A DNA stretch of 64,000 bases from an uncultured Prevotellaceae bacterium (GTDB taxonomy: Bacteria; Bacteroidota; Bacteroidia; Bacteroidales; Bacteroidaceae): assembly GCA_947168045.1 (NCBI GenBank), contig CAMVKN010000009.1:19652-83651 (forward strand), given 5' to 3'. The notes beneath the pieces were generated by a model. That model saw only the letters and a program-made list of their open reading frames with translations, did no database searches and was not told where the DNA came from. Every line of letters begins with the position of its first letter. The first letter of the stretch is position 1. Positions 51,674 through 60,464 of the stretch are shown one piece after another. The position numbers and the translations under genes were made by a program.

Positions 51674-54073
51674 TTACTGTCTGTTGCCCAGCATCACCTT
51701 CCGCGTGGCGTTGCCCTCACGGACGATGACGAGGCCCTGACGACCGGCGGCGTTGCCATCGAGGCGACGACCCTGCAGGTCGTAGAGCTGGCGGGTGACA
51801 GGAGCGGCGAGCGTCTGCGTCTCAATGCCGTCCGTGTACTCCGGCAGCTTGCCCTGGATATAGTCCGGCAGGTAGTAGCCCAGGTGCGGTGGCTGGTTGT
51901 AGGCAGAGTTCTGCCAGGCGATGCCCATGCGGTAGACATGGTCGTGCATCAGCGTCGGCACGACATAGGAGGTGCTCGTCCACGTGGAGAAGAGCATCAC
52001 CTGCGACGAGTCCTTCTTGTTCCACATCACCAGCTCCTCGCGCCAGTCGCCCAGGATGTCGGCCTGCAGACAGGGTGTGGACTTGGTGTAGTTACAGGTC
52101 TGAGCGTTGTTATAGGTAGTGCTGTAGAACGAGATGACGTTGGCAAACGACGAGCCGTTCCACTTGGTGATGACCGGCTCGGCATGGTCGGTGGGGTCGG
52201 GCACGCCGTTGCTGTTCTTGTACTTATAGCCACCGTCGAAGAGCTGGTCCACATACGAGTGGTCCCAGTAGATGCGGTAGTTGACCGAGCACGACTTGCT
52301 GATGACCTCCTTGCCTGTGGTGGCCGACTTGGGGTATCGCTCGTCGCTCGACCAGAACTGGTAGCCGCGCTGGCTGAGGGTGAGCGCAGCGGCCATGCCG
52401 CGTCCGTTGTCCTTGTCGGCACTGCCTCCGTGCCAGATGATTTCGCCGGTGGCGGCATCGTGCAGGTCCCACGAGCCGTGTGCGGCGTTGAGCTTCTCCT
52501 CGTGCACGTCGAACACCTGCAGTCCTTCGCGGTCAGGAATCATCTTGCCCACGTGGATGGCGTCGCCGTGTCCGTAGCCGGTGGCATAGAGCAGGGTGCC
52601 GTCGTTGTTCAGTGCTGCTGCACCCCACAGTATCTCGTCGCATCCGTCGCCGTCGACATCGGCTATGGACATGTTGTGGTTGCCGTTGCCATAGAGTGTG
52701 TTGCTGCCTGCAATGCCGCCGTTGCTGTCGCTTGACTTCACCCCGCCGGTGTTGGCCGGTGCCGTCTTCATGGGTGTGCGCTGCAGCACGTCGCCGTCGA
52801 CGGTCACCCTGGGCCAGCTCTGCGTCTCGTCCACATGACTGGTGAAAACCAGCGACTGGGTGGCCGAGGGTGAGGCGTGGAGCCACTCGGTGTGCAGGCG
52901 CTGTCCGTCGAAGCTCACCGCCCAGACGTAGGCCTTGGTGTAGTAGCCACGGCTGAAGATGCCGCAGGCCGGCTTGTCAGCGCCGTTGATGTAAGCCACG
53001 GCAGCGAGGAATCGCTCTGAGCGTCCACCGTAGTTGTCGCCCCAGAAGCCGCTGGGGAAGGCACTCACCTTGCCCAGCTCCGAGCCGCCCTCAGTGGTGG
53101 TGGTGCCCGATGGCAGCTTCGTGCCCGTTCCGGCGCGGCCCGGCAGATACCATGTGGTGTGTATGGCCCTGCCCGTCAGTCCCTCGAAGACGGTCAGGTA
53201 TTCGGCGCCCTGCAGGATGTGGCCTTCGCCGTTGCGATAGTCCTTGGTGTTGCTCTGCTTCTTGATGATGTCGTCGGTGGCTGCCTGGTTGACATAGTTG
53301 CCCTGTCCGTCCTTGGAGCCGGTAGCCGTCTTGCACATCATCTCGGCGCGTCCGTCGCCGTCGAAGTCGTAGACCATGAACTGCGTGTAGTGAGCGCCGT
53401 CGCGGATGTTGTCGCCCAGGTCGATGCGCCACAGCATCTGGCAGTTCTCGTCCCGCTCGGTGTCAATCTTGTAGCAGTCGATGTAGGTGCTGCCTGTGTA
53501 GCCCTTTGAGTAGCTGTTGTCCTGAGCGTGCGTAGACTCCCATTTCACTATCAGCTCATACTTGCCGTCGCCGTCGACGTCGCCCACCGACATGTCGTTA
53601 GGGTAGTAGGAGTAGGGCACGTTGCTCTCCCATGCGCCATACGACTTCGAGTCGGTGAAGTATTCGCGCCAGCGGGCATGCACGCCGCCCTCCGGCCTCT
53701 GCAGCTGCAGGGTGAGGAACTTCTTGTCCCACGGCTTGACGGGGGCTGACGTCTCCGTCACCTCGTTGCCCACGTGTGTCACCACCTGATAGGTGGCCGT
53801 GGGCGAGCCCTTCGAGTCGCTATAGTTCGTCTTGGTCAGTCCCGTGGCTATCGTCTCGCCGTCGCGCAGCACGTCGAAGGTGGTGTTGGCCTTGTCGTCG
53901 GTGCCTAACAGTCGCCAGCTCACGAAGTTGGTGGTGCCCGACGCAGTGGTGGGGATGGCCACCACACCACGGTCCAGTTTCTCCATCTGCGAGCGCGGCG
54001 TCACTTGTGCCGTGGCGGTGAAGAGTGACAGCTGGCACGTGATGAGTGAAAGTAGGATTGTTTTCGTTTTCAT
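51674..54073 (-). CDS. Secreted PL11 rhamnogalacturonan lyase with sorting-like tail
   Basis: A 799-residue exported enzyme (signal peptide ending TATAQ) that cleaves the backbone of rhamnogalacturonan I by beta-elimination. An N-terminal Ig-like domain with QMEKLDRGVVAIPTTASG is followed by an eight-bladed propeller marked by calcium-binding repeats VGDVDGDGKYEL, VYDFDGDGRAEM and IADVDGDGCDEI. GDWREELVMW and the late GYYLPDY are typical of PL11. The C-terminus QLYDLQGRRLDGNAAGRQGL ends in a short sorting-like tail. The gene lies 116 nt after the pullulanase gene, with which it may be co-transcribed. Together with GH2 and GH43 genes in the window, it points to pectin and hemicellulose use. 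Confidence 0.9.
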   Translation of the reverse strand: MKTKTILLSLITCQLSLFTATAQVTPRSQMEKLDRGVVAIPTTASGTTNFVSWRLLGTDDKANTTFDVLRDGETIATGLTKTNYSDSKGSPTATYQVVTHVGNEVTETSAPVKPWDKKFLTLQLQRPEGGVHARWREYFTDSKSYGAWESNVPYSYYPNDMSVGDVDGDGKYELIVKWESTHAQDNSYSKGYTGSTYIDCYKIDTERDENCQMLWRIDLGDNIRDGAHYTQFMVYDFDGDGRAEMMCKTATGSKDGQGNYVNQAATDDIIKKQSNTKDYRNGEGHILQGAEYLTVFEGLTGRAIHTTWYLPGRAGTGTKLPSGTTTTEGGSELGKVSAFPSGFWGDNYGGRSERFLAAVAYINGADKPACGIFSRGYYTKAYVWAVSFDGQRLHTEWLHASPSATQSLVFTSHVDETQSWPRVTVDGDVLQRTPMKTAPANTGGVKSSDSNGGIAGSNTLYGNGNHNMSIADVDGDGCDEILWGAAALNNDGTLLYATGYGHGDAIHVGKMIPDREGLQVFDVHEEKLNAAHGSWDLHDAATGEIIWHGGSADKDNGRGMAAALTLSQRGYQFWSSDERYPKSATTGKEVISKSCSVNYRIYWDHSYVDQLFDGGYKYKNSNGVPDPTDHAEPVITKWNGSSFANVISFYSTTYNNAQTCNYTKSTPCLQADILGDWREELVMWNKKDSSQVMLFSTWTSTSYVVPTLMHDHVYRMGIAWQNSAYNQPPHLGYYLPDYIQGKLPEYTDGIETQTLAAPVTRQLYDLQGRRLDGNAAGRQGLVIVREGNATRKVMLGNRQ

Positions 54074-54189
54074 TTTATTTTGATTTGAGATTTGAGATTT
54101 GAGTTTTGAGATTTCTTCGACGAGCGAAGCGGCAGAGCCGAGCGGAGGTTTGAGGTTTGAGATTTGAGATCACTCTCATTTCTCATCTC
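54074..54189. repeat. GATTTGA/CTCATCT repeats between the pullulanase and PL11 genes
   Basis: TTGAGATTTGAGATTTGAG units (54080-54110) and GAGGTTTGAGGTTTGAGATT (54143-54165), then CTCATTTCTCATCTCTCATC at the pullulanase stop. They are separated by TTCTTCGACGAGCGAAGCGG. Confidence 0.6.
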
Positions 54190-56163
54190 TCATCTCACAA
54201 TGATCAGTGCCGACTGCGGCGCCACGCTGACGGTGGGTCCGCTGACGGTGCCTAAGCCCTGCTCGCTGATGACGCCCTGGCGAGCCACCACGGTGTAGGT
54301 GCCCTCGGGCACGTCGACGCTGACGGTGCGGCGGTTGGCGTTGAGGATGACGATGATGTCCTGCCAGTCGCCCGGCACGTCGTGCAGGCGGAAGGCCACC
54401 AGACAGTCTTGTGGCGGCAGGAACTGCAGGTGCTTCCTCACCAGCTCGGCCTTGCCTAAGCGGAAGGCGGCGTGATGCTGGCGCAGGGCGATGAGACCCT
54501 TGTAGTAGTCGAAAGCCTGCGGGTAGCGCTCCATGTTCGTCCAGTCGAGACGGTTGACGCTGTCGGGCGAGTTATACGAGTTGTGGACGCCCAGCTTGGT
54601 GCGCAGCAGCTCCTCGCCGCTGAGCATGAAGGGCACGCCCTGGCTGGTCATCACGGCGGTCTGGGCCAGCAGGTCGAGGCGCTGCAGCTCGTCGTCGGTG
54701 ATGCCGTTGATGCTGGCCCTGAGCCGGTCGGTGAGACACATGTCGTCGTGGCAGCTCACGTAGGCTATCATCTGCGTGGGCTCCAGGGCGTAGGGCTTGT
54801 CGCTGTAGTTCACCAGCGCATAGTCCACCTGCGGGTGCTCCACCATGCCGGCGATGCCCGCCATGAGACTCATCTCCTGTCCGGGGATGGCGGCTAAGAA
54901 CGCCCCTTTCGTGTCGTCGTTGAAAGGACCGCGCAGCGCGTCGCGCATGTCGTCGCTGAAGGCAGCGATGCGGGGCATCTGCGCCATGTTGGCCTTCACG
55001 CCCAGCTGCTCGGTGGGCAGGGCGCACGTTCCGGCGCTCCATCCCTCGCCATAGATAAGGATGTTGGGGTTGATGCTGTCCACAGCCTGGCGGATGGCGT
55101 TCATCGTCTCAATGTCGTGACAGCCCATGAGGTCGAAGCGGAAACCGTCGATGTGGTACTCATGAATCCAGTATTTCACGCTCTCGACCATGAAGCGGCG
55201 CATCATCAGCTTCTCCGATGCCGTCTCGTTGCCACAGCCGGAGCCGTTGGAATAGATGATAGATGGGGTCTCACCACTCACCTCTTGCTTCTCACCACTC
55301 ACCTCTTGCTTCTCACCACTCACCTCTTGCCTCTCACCCCTATAATAATAGTCAGGGAAGGTGCGCTGGAAGTTGGAGTGCTCTATGTCGAAGGTGTGGT
55401 TGTAGACCACGTCGAGGATGACGTTGATGCCCGCTCGGTGCAATGCCTGCACCATGAGCTTGAACTCGCGTATGCGGCACAGCGGGTCGGTGGGGTCGGT
55501 GCTGTACGACCCCTCGGGCACGTTGTAGTTCACCGGGTCGTAGCCCCAGTTGTACTGCGGCTCGTTGAGGCGTGTCTCGTCGATGGAGCCGAAGTCGTAG
55601 GAAGGCAGCAGGTGAACGGCGTTGACGCCCAGCTCCTTCAGGTGGCTGATGGCCCACGGCTCGGTGAGCGCCAGGAACTTGCCGGGGTGCTGTGCGTCGG
55701 GACGGGCGATGGAGAAGTCGCGGTGGTGCATCTCGTAGATGACCCATTCGCTGGCATCGCGCTCCTCTCCACGGTCTTCGTTCCATCCCTCAGGATTGGT
55801 GTCGGCCATGTCCACGACGATGCCCCGCTGACCGTTCACCTCGACGGCCTTGGCAAAGACGCCGGGCGACGGACGCCCGTCGACGATGAACTGATAGGGC
55901 AGACCCTTCTTGTCGCCCTTGACCACCGCCTTGAAGAGGCGCCCTTCGGTCATCAGCGTGTCGTCGGTGGTCACCTTGAGCTCCATCTTGACGGTGTCGC
56001 TGCCAACCACCACGAAGCACTCAGCATCGTCAGGGGCAAAGAGTTTGAACACTGTCTCCTCCGGCGAGTAGGTCATCTCGTCGAACAGATAGGGTACCTC
56101 CTTCGGGGGGTCGCAGGCCACTGCTGCAGCGGCCATTCCGGCTATCATCAGTTGTCTAAACAT
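54190..56163 (-). CDS. Type I pullulanase (GH13) lipoprotein with a repeat-derived insertion
   Basis: A 657-residue alpha-1,6-glucan debranching enzyme. The N-terminus has a signal peptide and a Cys at 17 (VACDPP), so it may be lipidated. Pullulanase landmarks are YNWGYDPVNYNVPEGSYS, VYNHTF, the nucleophile Asp344 in FRFDLMG, the acid/base Glu373 in YGEGW and Asp473 in SCHDD. Between YYYR (about 277) and NGSGCGNE the family is normally nearly continuous. Here about 25 extra residues (three near-identical EVSGEKQ units) are encoded by a 21-nt repeat at 55268-55340. The insertion falls in a loop close to the active site. It is otherwise of normal length. It should act on pullulan, starch or glycogen fragments. 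Confidence 0.9.
   Translation of the reverse strand: MFRQLMIAGMAAAAVACDPPKEVPYLFDEMTYSPEETVFKLFAPDDAECFVVVGSDTVKMELKVTTDDTLMTEGRLFKAVVKGDKKGLPYQFIVDGRPSPGVFAKAVEVNGQRGIVVDMADTNPEGWNEDRGEERDASEWVIYEMHHRDFSIARPDAQHPGKFLALTEPWAISHLKELGVNAVHLLPSYDFGSIDETRLNEPQYNWGYDPVNYNVPEGSYSTDPTDPLCRIREFKLMVQALHRAGINVILDVVYNHTFDIEHSNFQRTFPDYYYRGERQEVSGEKQEVSGEKQEVSGETPSIIYSNGSGCGNETASEKLMMRRFMVESVKYWIHEYHIDGFRFDLMGCHDIETMNAIRQAVDSINPNILIYGEGWSAGTCALPTEQLGVKANMAQMPRIAAFSDDMRDALRGPFNDDTKGAFLAAIPGQEMSLMAGIAGMVEHPQVDYALVNYSDKPYALEPTQMIAYVSCHDDMCLTDRLRASINGITDDELQRLDLLAQTAVMTSQGVPFMLSGEELLRTKLGVHNSYNSPDSVNRLDWTNMERYPQAFDYYKGLIALRQHHAAFRLGKAELVRKHLQFLPPQDCLVAFRLHDVPGDWQDIIVILNANRRTVSVDVPEGTYTVVARQGVISEQGLGTVSGPTVSVAPQSALIIVR
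55268..55340. repeat. Three 21-nt units in frame inside the pullulanase gene
   Basis: The unit TCACCACTCACCTCTTGCTTC is repeated three times and encodes EKQEVSG on the minus strand. The same peptide, EVSGE, ends FolB at 33670. Confidence 0.85.
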
Positions 56164-56185
56164 CTTCCTATTTTTAATTTCCGCT

Positions 56186-56194
56186 GCAAATTTA
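56186..56194 (-). promoter_or_regulatory. -7 element for the pullulanase gene
   Basis: Minus-strand TAAATTTGC, 22 nt before the ATG at 56163. It is divergent from the purL promoter. Confidence 0.55.
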
Positions 56195-56239
56195 GGTAAA
56201 AAAAATGATATATTAGGCTATTTTCCCTTTTTTTCTTCG

Positions 56240-56248
56240 TACCTTTGC
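56240..56248 (+). promoter_or_regulatory. -7 element for purL
   Basis: TACCTTTGC, 25 nt before the purL ATG. Confidence 0.65.
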
Positions 56249-56273
56249 AGCAAAATTAAAAAACAGCACCGAG

Positions 56274-59200
56274 ATGAGTACTATTTATTTCTTCAAGACC
56301 CCTGCCGGAAGCGTTATTGCCACGCAGGCAGACCATCAGCTCACACAGGATGAAACGCAGAAGTTATGCTGGCTCTACGGCGAGGCCACGCTCATGGAGG
56401 GCAGCACCGTCGAAGGTCAGTTCATCGGTCCCCGCCGCGAGATGGTGACCCCCTGGTCGACCAACGCAGTGGAGATAACGCAGAACATGGCCATGAAGGG
56501 CATCACCCGCATCGAGGAATACTTCAGTGTGAAAAGTGAGGCTTCATTCGACCCCATGCTGCAGCGCCACTATGACGGTCTGGACCAGAACATCTTCACC
56601 GTCAACATCAAGCCGGAGCCCATCAAGTATGTGGACAACCTGGAGGAGTATAACGAGCAGGAGGGCCTGGCCCTGTCGCAGGAGGAGATTGAATACCTGC
56701 ACGGCATAGAGAAGCAGAACGGCCGCCCATTGACCGACAGCGAGGTGTTCGGCTTCGCACAAATCAACAGCGAGCACTGCCGCCACAAGATTTTCGGTGG
56801 CACCTTTATTATTGACGGCAAGGAACAGGATAGTTCGTTGTTCGCCATGATTAAGAAGACCACGCAGGAGAATCCCAACAAGATTCTGTCGGCCTACAAG
56901 GACAACGTGGCCTTTGCACAGGGCCCTGTCGTGGAGCAGTTCGCACCCAAGGACCAGTCGACGGCCGACTGGTTCCGCGTGAAGGACATCGAGAGCGTCA
57001 TCTCGCTGAAGGCTGAGACCCACAACTTCCCCACCACCGTAGAGCCCTTCAACGGCGCCGCCACCGGCACCGGCGGCGAGATTCGCGACCGCATGGGCGG
57101 TGGCACCGGCTCGTGGCCCATCGCCGGCACGGCCGTCTACATGACGGCCTACCCCAGGCTGGAGGATAGCACTGAGGCTGCTGGGTCCACTGAGACCACT
57201 GGGACCCAGAACTCCCAGCCCTCCCAGGAGCCCCAGGAGCCCCAGAAGCCCCAGGAGTCCCAGCCCTCCCAGAACTCTCAGAGCTCCCAGCCCTCCCATC
57301 CCCGTGACTGGGAGAACATCCTCCCTGTGCGCCAGTGGCTCTACCAGACGCCGGAGCAGATACTCATCAAGGCCTCGAATGGTGCCAGTGACTTCGGCAA
57401 CAAGTTCGGCCAGCCGCTCATCTGCGGCTCCGTGCTCACCTTCGAGCACCAGGAGGCACCCGCCACAGCGGGGAGCGGTTCCCCCGCTCCCACCAAGTAC
57501 GCCTACGACAAGGTCATCATGCTGGCAGGCGGCGTGGGCTACGGCACAAAGCGCGACTGCCTGAAGAAGGAGCCGCAGAAGGGCAACAAGGTCGTCGTCG
57601 TGGGTGGTGACAACTATCGCATCGGCCTGGGCGGCGGCTCGGTGTCGAGCGTCGACACGGGCCGTTACAGCAGCGGCATTGAGCTGAACGCCGTGCAGCG
57701 CGCCAACCCCGAGATGCAGAAGCGTGCCTACAACCTGGTGCGCGCACTCTGCGAGGAGGACGTCAACCCCGTCGTCAGCATCCACGACCACGGCTCGGCA
57801 GGACACCTGAACTGTCTGTCGGAGCTGGTGGAGGACTGCGGCGGACGCATAGACATGACGAAGCTGCCCATCGGCGACCAGACCCTCTCGTCAAAGGAAA
57901 TCATTGCCAACGAGAGTCAGGAGCGCATGGGACTGCTCATCGACGAGAAGCACATCGACCATGTGCGCAGCATAGCCGAGCGCGAGCGTGCCCCGCTGTA
58001 TGTCGTCGGCGAGACCACGGGCGACGCACACTTCAGCTTCGTGCAGGGCGACGGCGTGAAGCCCTTCGACCTCGACGTGGCACAGATGTTCGGACACTCG
58101 CCCAAGACCATCATGCGCGACAATACCGTAGAGCGCCACTACGCACCGGTGACATATAGTGTAGAGTGTGGAACGGAGAGTGGAGAGTTTGCTACTGCCG
58201 TCCCGTTTGGTGAAGGTATGGCGGTAGCAAACGCTACACTCAACACTCTACACTCTAAACTGACCGAGTACCTGGAACGCGTGCTCCAGCTGGAGGCCGT
58301 GGCCTGCAAGGACTGGCTGACGAACAAGGTGGACCGCTCGGTGACGGGCAAGATTGCACGCCAGCAGTGCCAGGGCGAGCTGCAGCTGCCGCTCTCCGAC
58401 TGTGGCGTGGTGGCCCTCGACTACCGTGGCCGCAAGGGTATCGCCACCGCCATCGGCCATGCACCGCAGGCCGGACTGGCCAACCCCGCCGCCGGCAGCG
58501 TGCTCAGCGTGGCCGAGGCACTGACGAACATCGTGTGGGCACCGCTGGCCGATGGCATGGACAGCCTCAGCCTGAGTGCCAACTGGATGTGGCCGTGCCG
58601 CTCGCAGGAGGGAGAGGATGCCCGACTCTATGAGGCCGTGAAGGCCCTGAGCGACTTCTGCTGTGCGCTGCACATCAACGTGCCCACGGGCAAGGACTCG
58701 CTCTCACTGACCCAGCAGTACCCCAACGGCGAGAAGATCATTTCGCCGGGAACGGTCATCGTCAGCGCAGGAGGCGAGGTGAGCGACGTGCGCAAGGTCG
58801 TCTCGCCCGTCATCAGGAACGACAAGCACTGCTCGCTCTATCATGTCGACTTCTCCTTCTGTCCACAGCGCCTCGGCGGCTCAGCCTTCGCGCAGTCGTT
58901 AGGCAAGGTCGGCGACGACGTGCCCACGGTGGAGAATCCCGAATACTTCGCTGATGCCTTCATGGCCGTGCAGGAGCTGATTAAGCGTGGATGGATAGTG
59001 GCCGGTCACGACATCTCGGCCGGTGGTCTCATCACCACATTATTAGAAATGTGTTTTGCCAACACGCGCGGCGGTCTGCACATCAACCTGCACGACCTTT
59101 GCGGCGCTTCGCCCCTGAATGATAATGGAGAAATGATAAATGATAAAGGCTGCGACGTGGTGAAGATACTCTTTGCTGAGAACCCCGGCGTGGTCATTGA

Positions 59201-60326
59201 GGTCAGCGACGAGCATAAGGTGGACTTCAAGAAGTTCATGGAGGAACAGGGCATCGGCTATGCCAAGATTGGCTACCCCGTGGAGGACACCCGCACCATT
59301 GAGATTGTCTATCCTCTCACCTCTCACCTCTCACCTCTCACCTCTCACCTCACACTCGACATCGACCACCTGCGCGATGTGTGGTTCAAGACCAGCTACC
59401 TGCTGGACCGCAAGCAGAGCTTCAACGGCAAGGCTCGCGAGCGTTTTGAGAACTACAAGCAGCAGCCCATAGAGATGCAGTTCCCCAAGGGCTTCAAGGG
59501 CACCCTGGCCCAGTACGGCCTCAACCCCGACAGGTGGAAAGAAGATACGTCGGCTTCACTCCCCAAGGCTGCCATCATCCGTGAGAAAGGCACCAACGGC
59601 GAGCGAGAGATGGCCTACAGCCTCTACCTGGCCGGCTTCGACGTGAAGGACGTGATGATGACCGACCTCATCACGGGCCGCGAGACGCTCGACGAGGTCA
59701 ACCTCATCGTCTTCTGCGGCGGTTTCTCGAACAGCGACGTCCTCGGCTCGGCCAAGGGATGGGCAGGCGCATTCCTCTACAACCCGAAGGCCAAGGAGGC
59801 CCTCGACCGCTTCTACGCCCGCAAGGACACCCTCTCGCTCGGCATCTGCAACGGCTGCCAGCTGATGGTGGAACTGGGACTTGTTAATAGTGTAGAGGCC
59901 CGCATGCTCCACAACGACAGCCACAAGTTTGAGAGCAACTTCATCACCCTGCAGATTCCGCAGAACGACAGCGTGATGTTTGGCTCGCTCAGCGGCAGCA
60001 AGCTCGGCGTATGGGTGGCCCACGGCGAAGGAAAGTTCTCGCTGCCCGGCAAGGAGAGCGACTACCATGTGGTGGCGAAGTACAACCACCACGGCTATCC
60101 CGCCAATCCCAACGGCTCTGACTACGACGTGGCCGGCATCTGCTCGGCTGACGGACGCCACCTGTGCATGATGCCACACCTGGAGCGTGCCATCTTCCCA
60201 TGGCAGAACGCCTGGTATCCCGAGCGTCGCCGCATGGATGAGGTGACACCTTGGATTGAGGCCTTCGTCAACGCCAGAAAATGGATAACCCACCTCCAGC
60301 CCCTCTCAGAGGGAGGGGATGTGTGA
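56274..60326 (+). CDS. purL: Phosphoribosylformylglycinamidine synthase with multiple in-frame insertions
   Basis: A 1,350-residue large-type FGAM synthase (purine step 4). The order is PurS-like N-domain, synthetase halves with FGFAQINSEHCRHK, AETHNFPTTVEPFNGAATGTGGE and ANWMWPCRSQEGEDARLY, and a glutaminase end with SLGICNGCQLMVELGL (nucleophile Cys) and the late catalytic His. Bacteroidales homologues are about 1,230-1,240 residues from memory, so about 110 are extra. They fall in repeat-encoded stretches: a Pro/Gln/Ser block (57163-57303), an AGSGSPAP hairpin (57460-57495), a nested palindrome (58154-58257), GATAATGGAG repeats (59119-59145), LTSHLSPLTSH (59312-59354) and the C-terminal LQPLSEGGDV (60289-60326). 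All keep the frame and avoid the catalytic motifs. The gene is monocistronic. Confidence 0.92.
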   Translation: MSTIYFFKTPAGSVIATQADHQLTQDETQKLCWLYGEATLMEGSTVEGQFIGPRREMVTPWSTNAVEITQNMAMKGITRIEEYFSVKSEASFDPMLQRHYDGLDQNIFTVNIKPEPIKYVDNLEEYNEQEGLALSQEEIEYLHGIEKQNGRPLTDSEVFGFAQINSEHCRHKIFGGTFIIDGKEQDSSLFAMIKKTTQENPNKILSAYKDNVAFAQGPVVEQFAPKDQSTADWFRVKDIESVISLKAETHNFPTTVEPFNGAATGTGGEIRDRMGGGTGSWPIAGTAVYMTAYPRLEDSTEAAGSTETTGTQNSQPSQEPQEPQKPQESQPSQNSQSSQPSHPRDWENILPVRQWLYQTPEQILIKASNGASDFGNKFGQPLICGSVLTFEHQEAPATAGSGSPAPTKYAYDKVIMLAGGVGYGTKRDCLKKEPQKGNKVVVVGGDNYRIGLGGGSVSSVDTGRYSSGIELNAVQRANPEMQKRAYNLVRALCEEDVNPVVSIHDHGSAGHLNCLSELVEDCGGRIDMTKLPIGDQTLSSKEIIANESQERMGLLIDEKHIDHVRSIAERERAPLYVVGETTGDAHFSFVQGDGVKPFDLDVAQMFGHSPKTIMRDNTVERHYAPVTYSVECGTESGEFATAVPFGEGMAVANATLNTLHSKLTEYLERVLQLEAVACKDWLTNKVDRSVTGKIARQQCQGELQLPLSDCGVVALDYRGRKGIATAIGHAPQAGLANPAAGSVLSVAEALTNIVWAPLADGMDSLSLSANWMWPCRSQEGEDARLYEAVKALSDFCCALHINVPTGKDSLSLTQQYPNGEKIISPGTVIVSAGGEVSDVRKVVSPVIRNDKHCSLYHVDFSFCPQRLGGSAFAQSLGKVGDDVPTVENPEYFADAFMAVQELIKRGWIVAGHDISAGGLITTLLEMCFANTRGGLHINLHDLCGASPLNDNGEMINDKGCDVVKILFAENPGVVIEVSDEHKVDFKKFMEEQGIGYAKIGYPVEDTRTIEIVYPLTSHLSPLTSHLTLDIDHLRDVWFKTSYLLDRKQSFNGKARERFENYKQQPIEMQFPKGFKGTLAQYGLNPDRWKEDTSASLPKAAIIREKGTNGEREMAYSLYLAGFDVKDVMMTDLITGRETLDEVNLIVFCGGFSNSDVLGSAKGWAGAFLYNPKAKEALDRFYARKDTLSLGICNGCQLMVELGLVNSVEARMLHNDSHKFESNFITLQIPQNDSVMFGSLSGSKLGVWVAHGEGKFSLPGKESDYHVVAKYNHHGYPANPNGSDYDVAGICSADGRHLCMMPHLERAIFPWQNAWYPERRRMDEVTPWIEAFVNARKWITHLQPLSEGGDV
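57163..57303. repeat. CCCAGGAGC repeat insertion in purL
   Basis: Tandem CCCAGGAGCCCCAGGAGCCC and CCCAGCCCTCCCAGA units encoding a run of Pro-Gln-Glu and Ser-Gln-Pro, between AYPR and the ENILPVRQWLYQ motif. Confidence 0.8.
58154..58257. repeat. Nested palindromic insertion in purL
   Basis: TAGTGTAGAGTGT (58156 on) faces ACACTCTACACTCTA, and inside it GTTTGCTACTGCC (58187-58199) faces GGCGGTAGCAAAC (58220-58232). It is in frame and encodes ECGTESGEFATAVPFGEG. Confidence 0.8.
59312..59354. repeat. CTCTCACCTCTCACC repeat insertion in purL
   Basis: Five to six CTCACCT units encoding LTSHLSPLTSHLT in frame. It is the same family as the MG2-gene, folB and pullulanase repeats. Confidence 0.8.
60289..60326. 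repeat. C-rich palindromic element forming the purL 3' end
   Basis: CCCACCTCCAGCCCCTCTCAGAGGGAGGGG encodes the last residues of PurL, including the end of the reading frame. Confidence 0.75.
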
Positions 60327-60341
60327 TACATCTATTGATGA

Positions 60342-60440
60342 ATACTCTCGCGCAGAGTCGCAGAGTTACGCATATAGTCGCTTTAGAGTAATGACAACTC
60401 GGCGAAAACATAGTATACTCTGCGCCTCTGCGCGAGAATA
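60342..60440. repeat. CTCTGCGACTCTGCGCGAGAG inverted repeat between purL and chrA
   Basis: ATACTCTCGCGCAGAGTCGC (60342-60361) and its continuation face TACTCTGCGCCTCTGCGCGAGAATA (60414-60438), with two or three mismatches over 24 bp and a loop of about 48 nt. It may end purL transcription or be a separate small element. Confidence 0.65.
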
Positions 60441-60464
60441 GAGAGCTTCAGAAACTTGAATGAT

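Noticed and set aside
56544..57806. 420-codon open frame on the minus strand
   Set aside because: Antisense to purL; its Leu-Gly repeats are just the complement of the CCCAGG repeat insertion.
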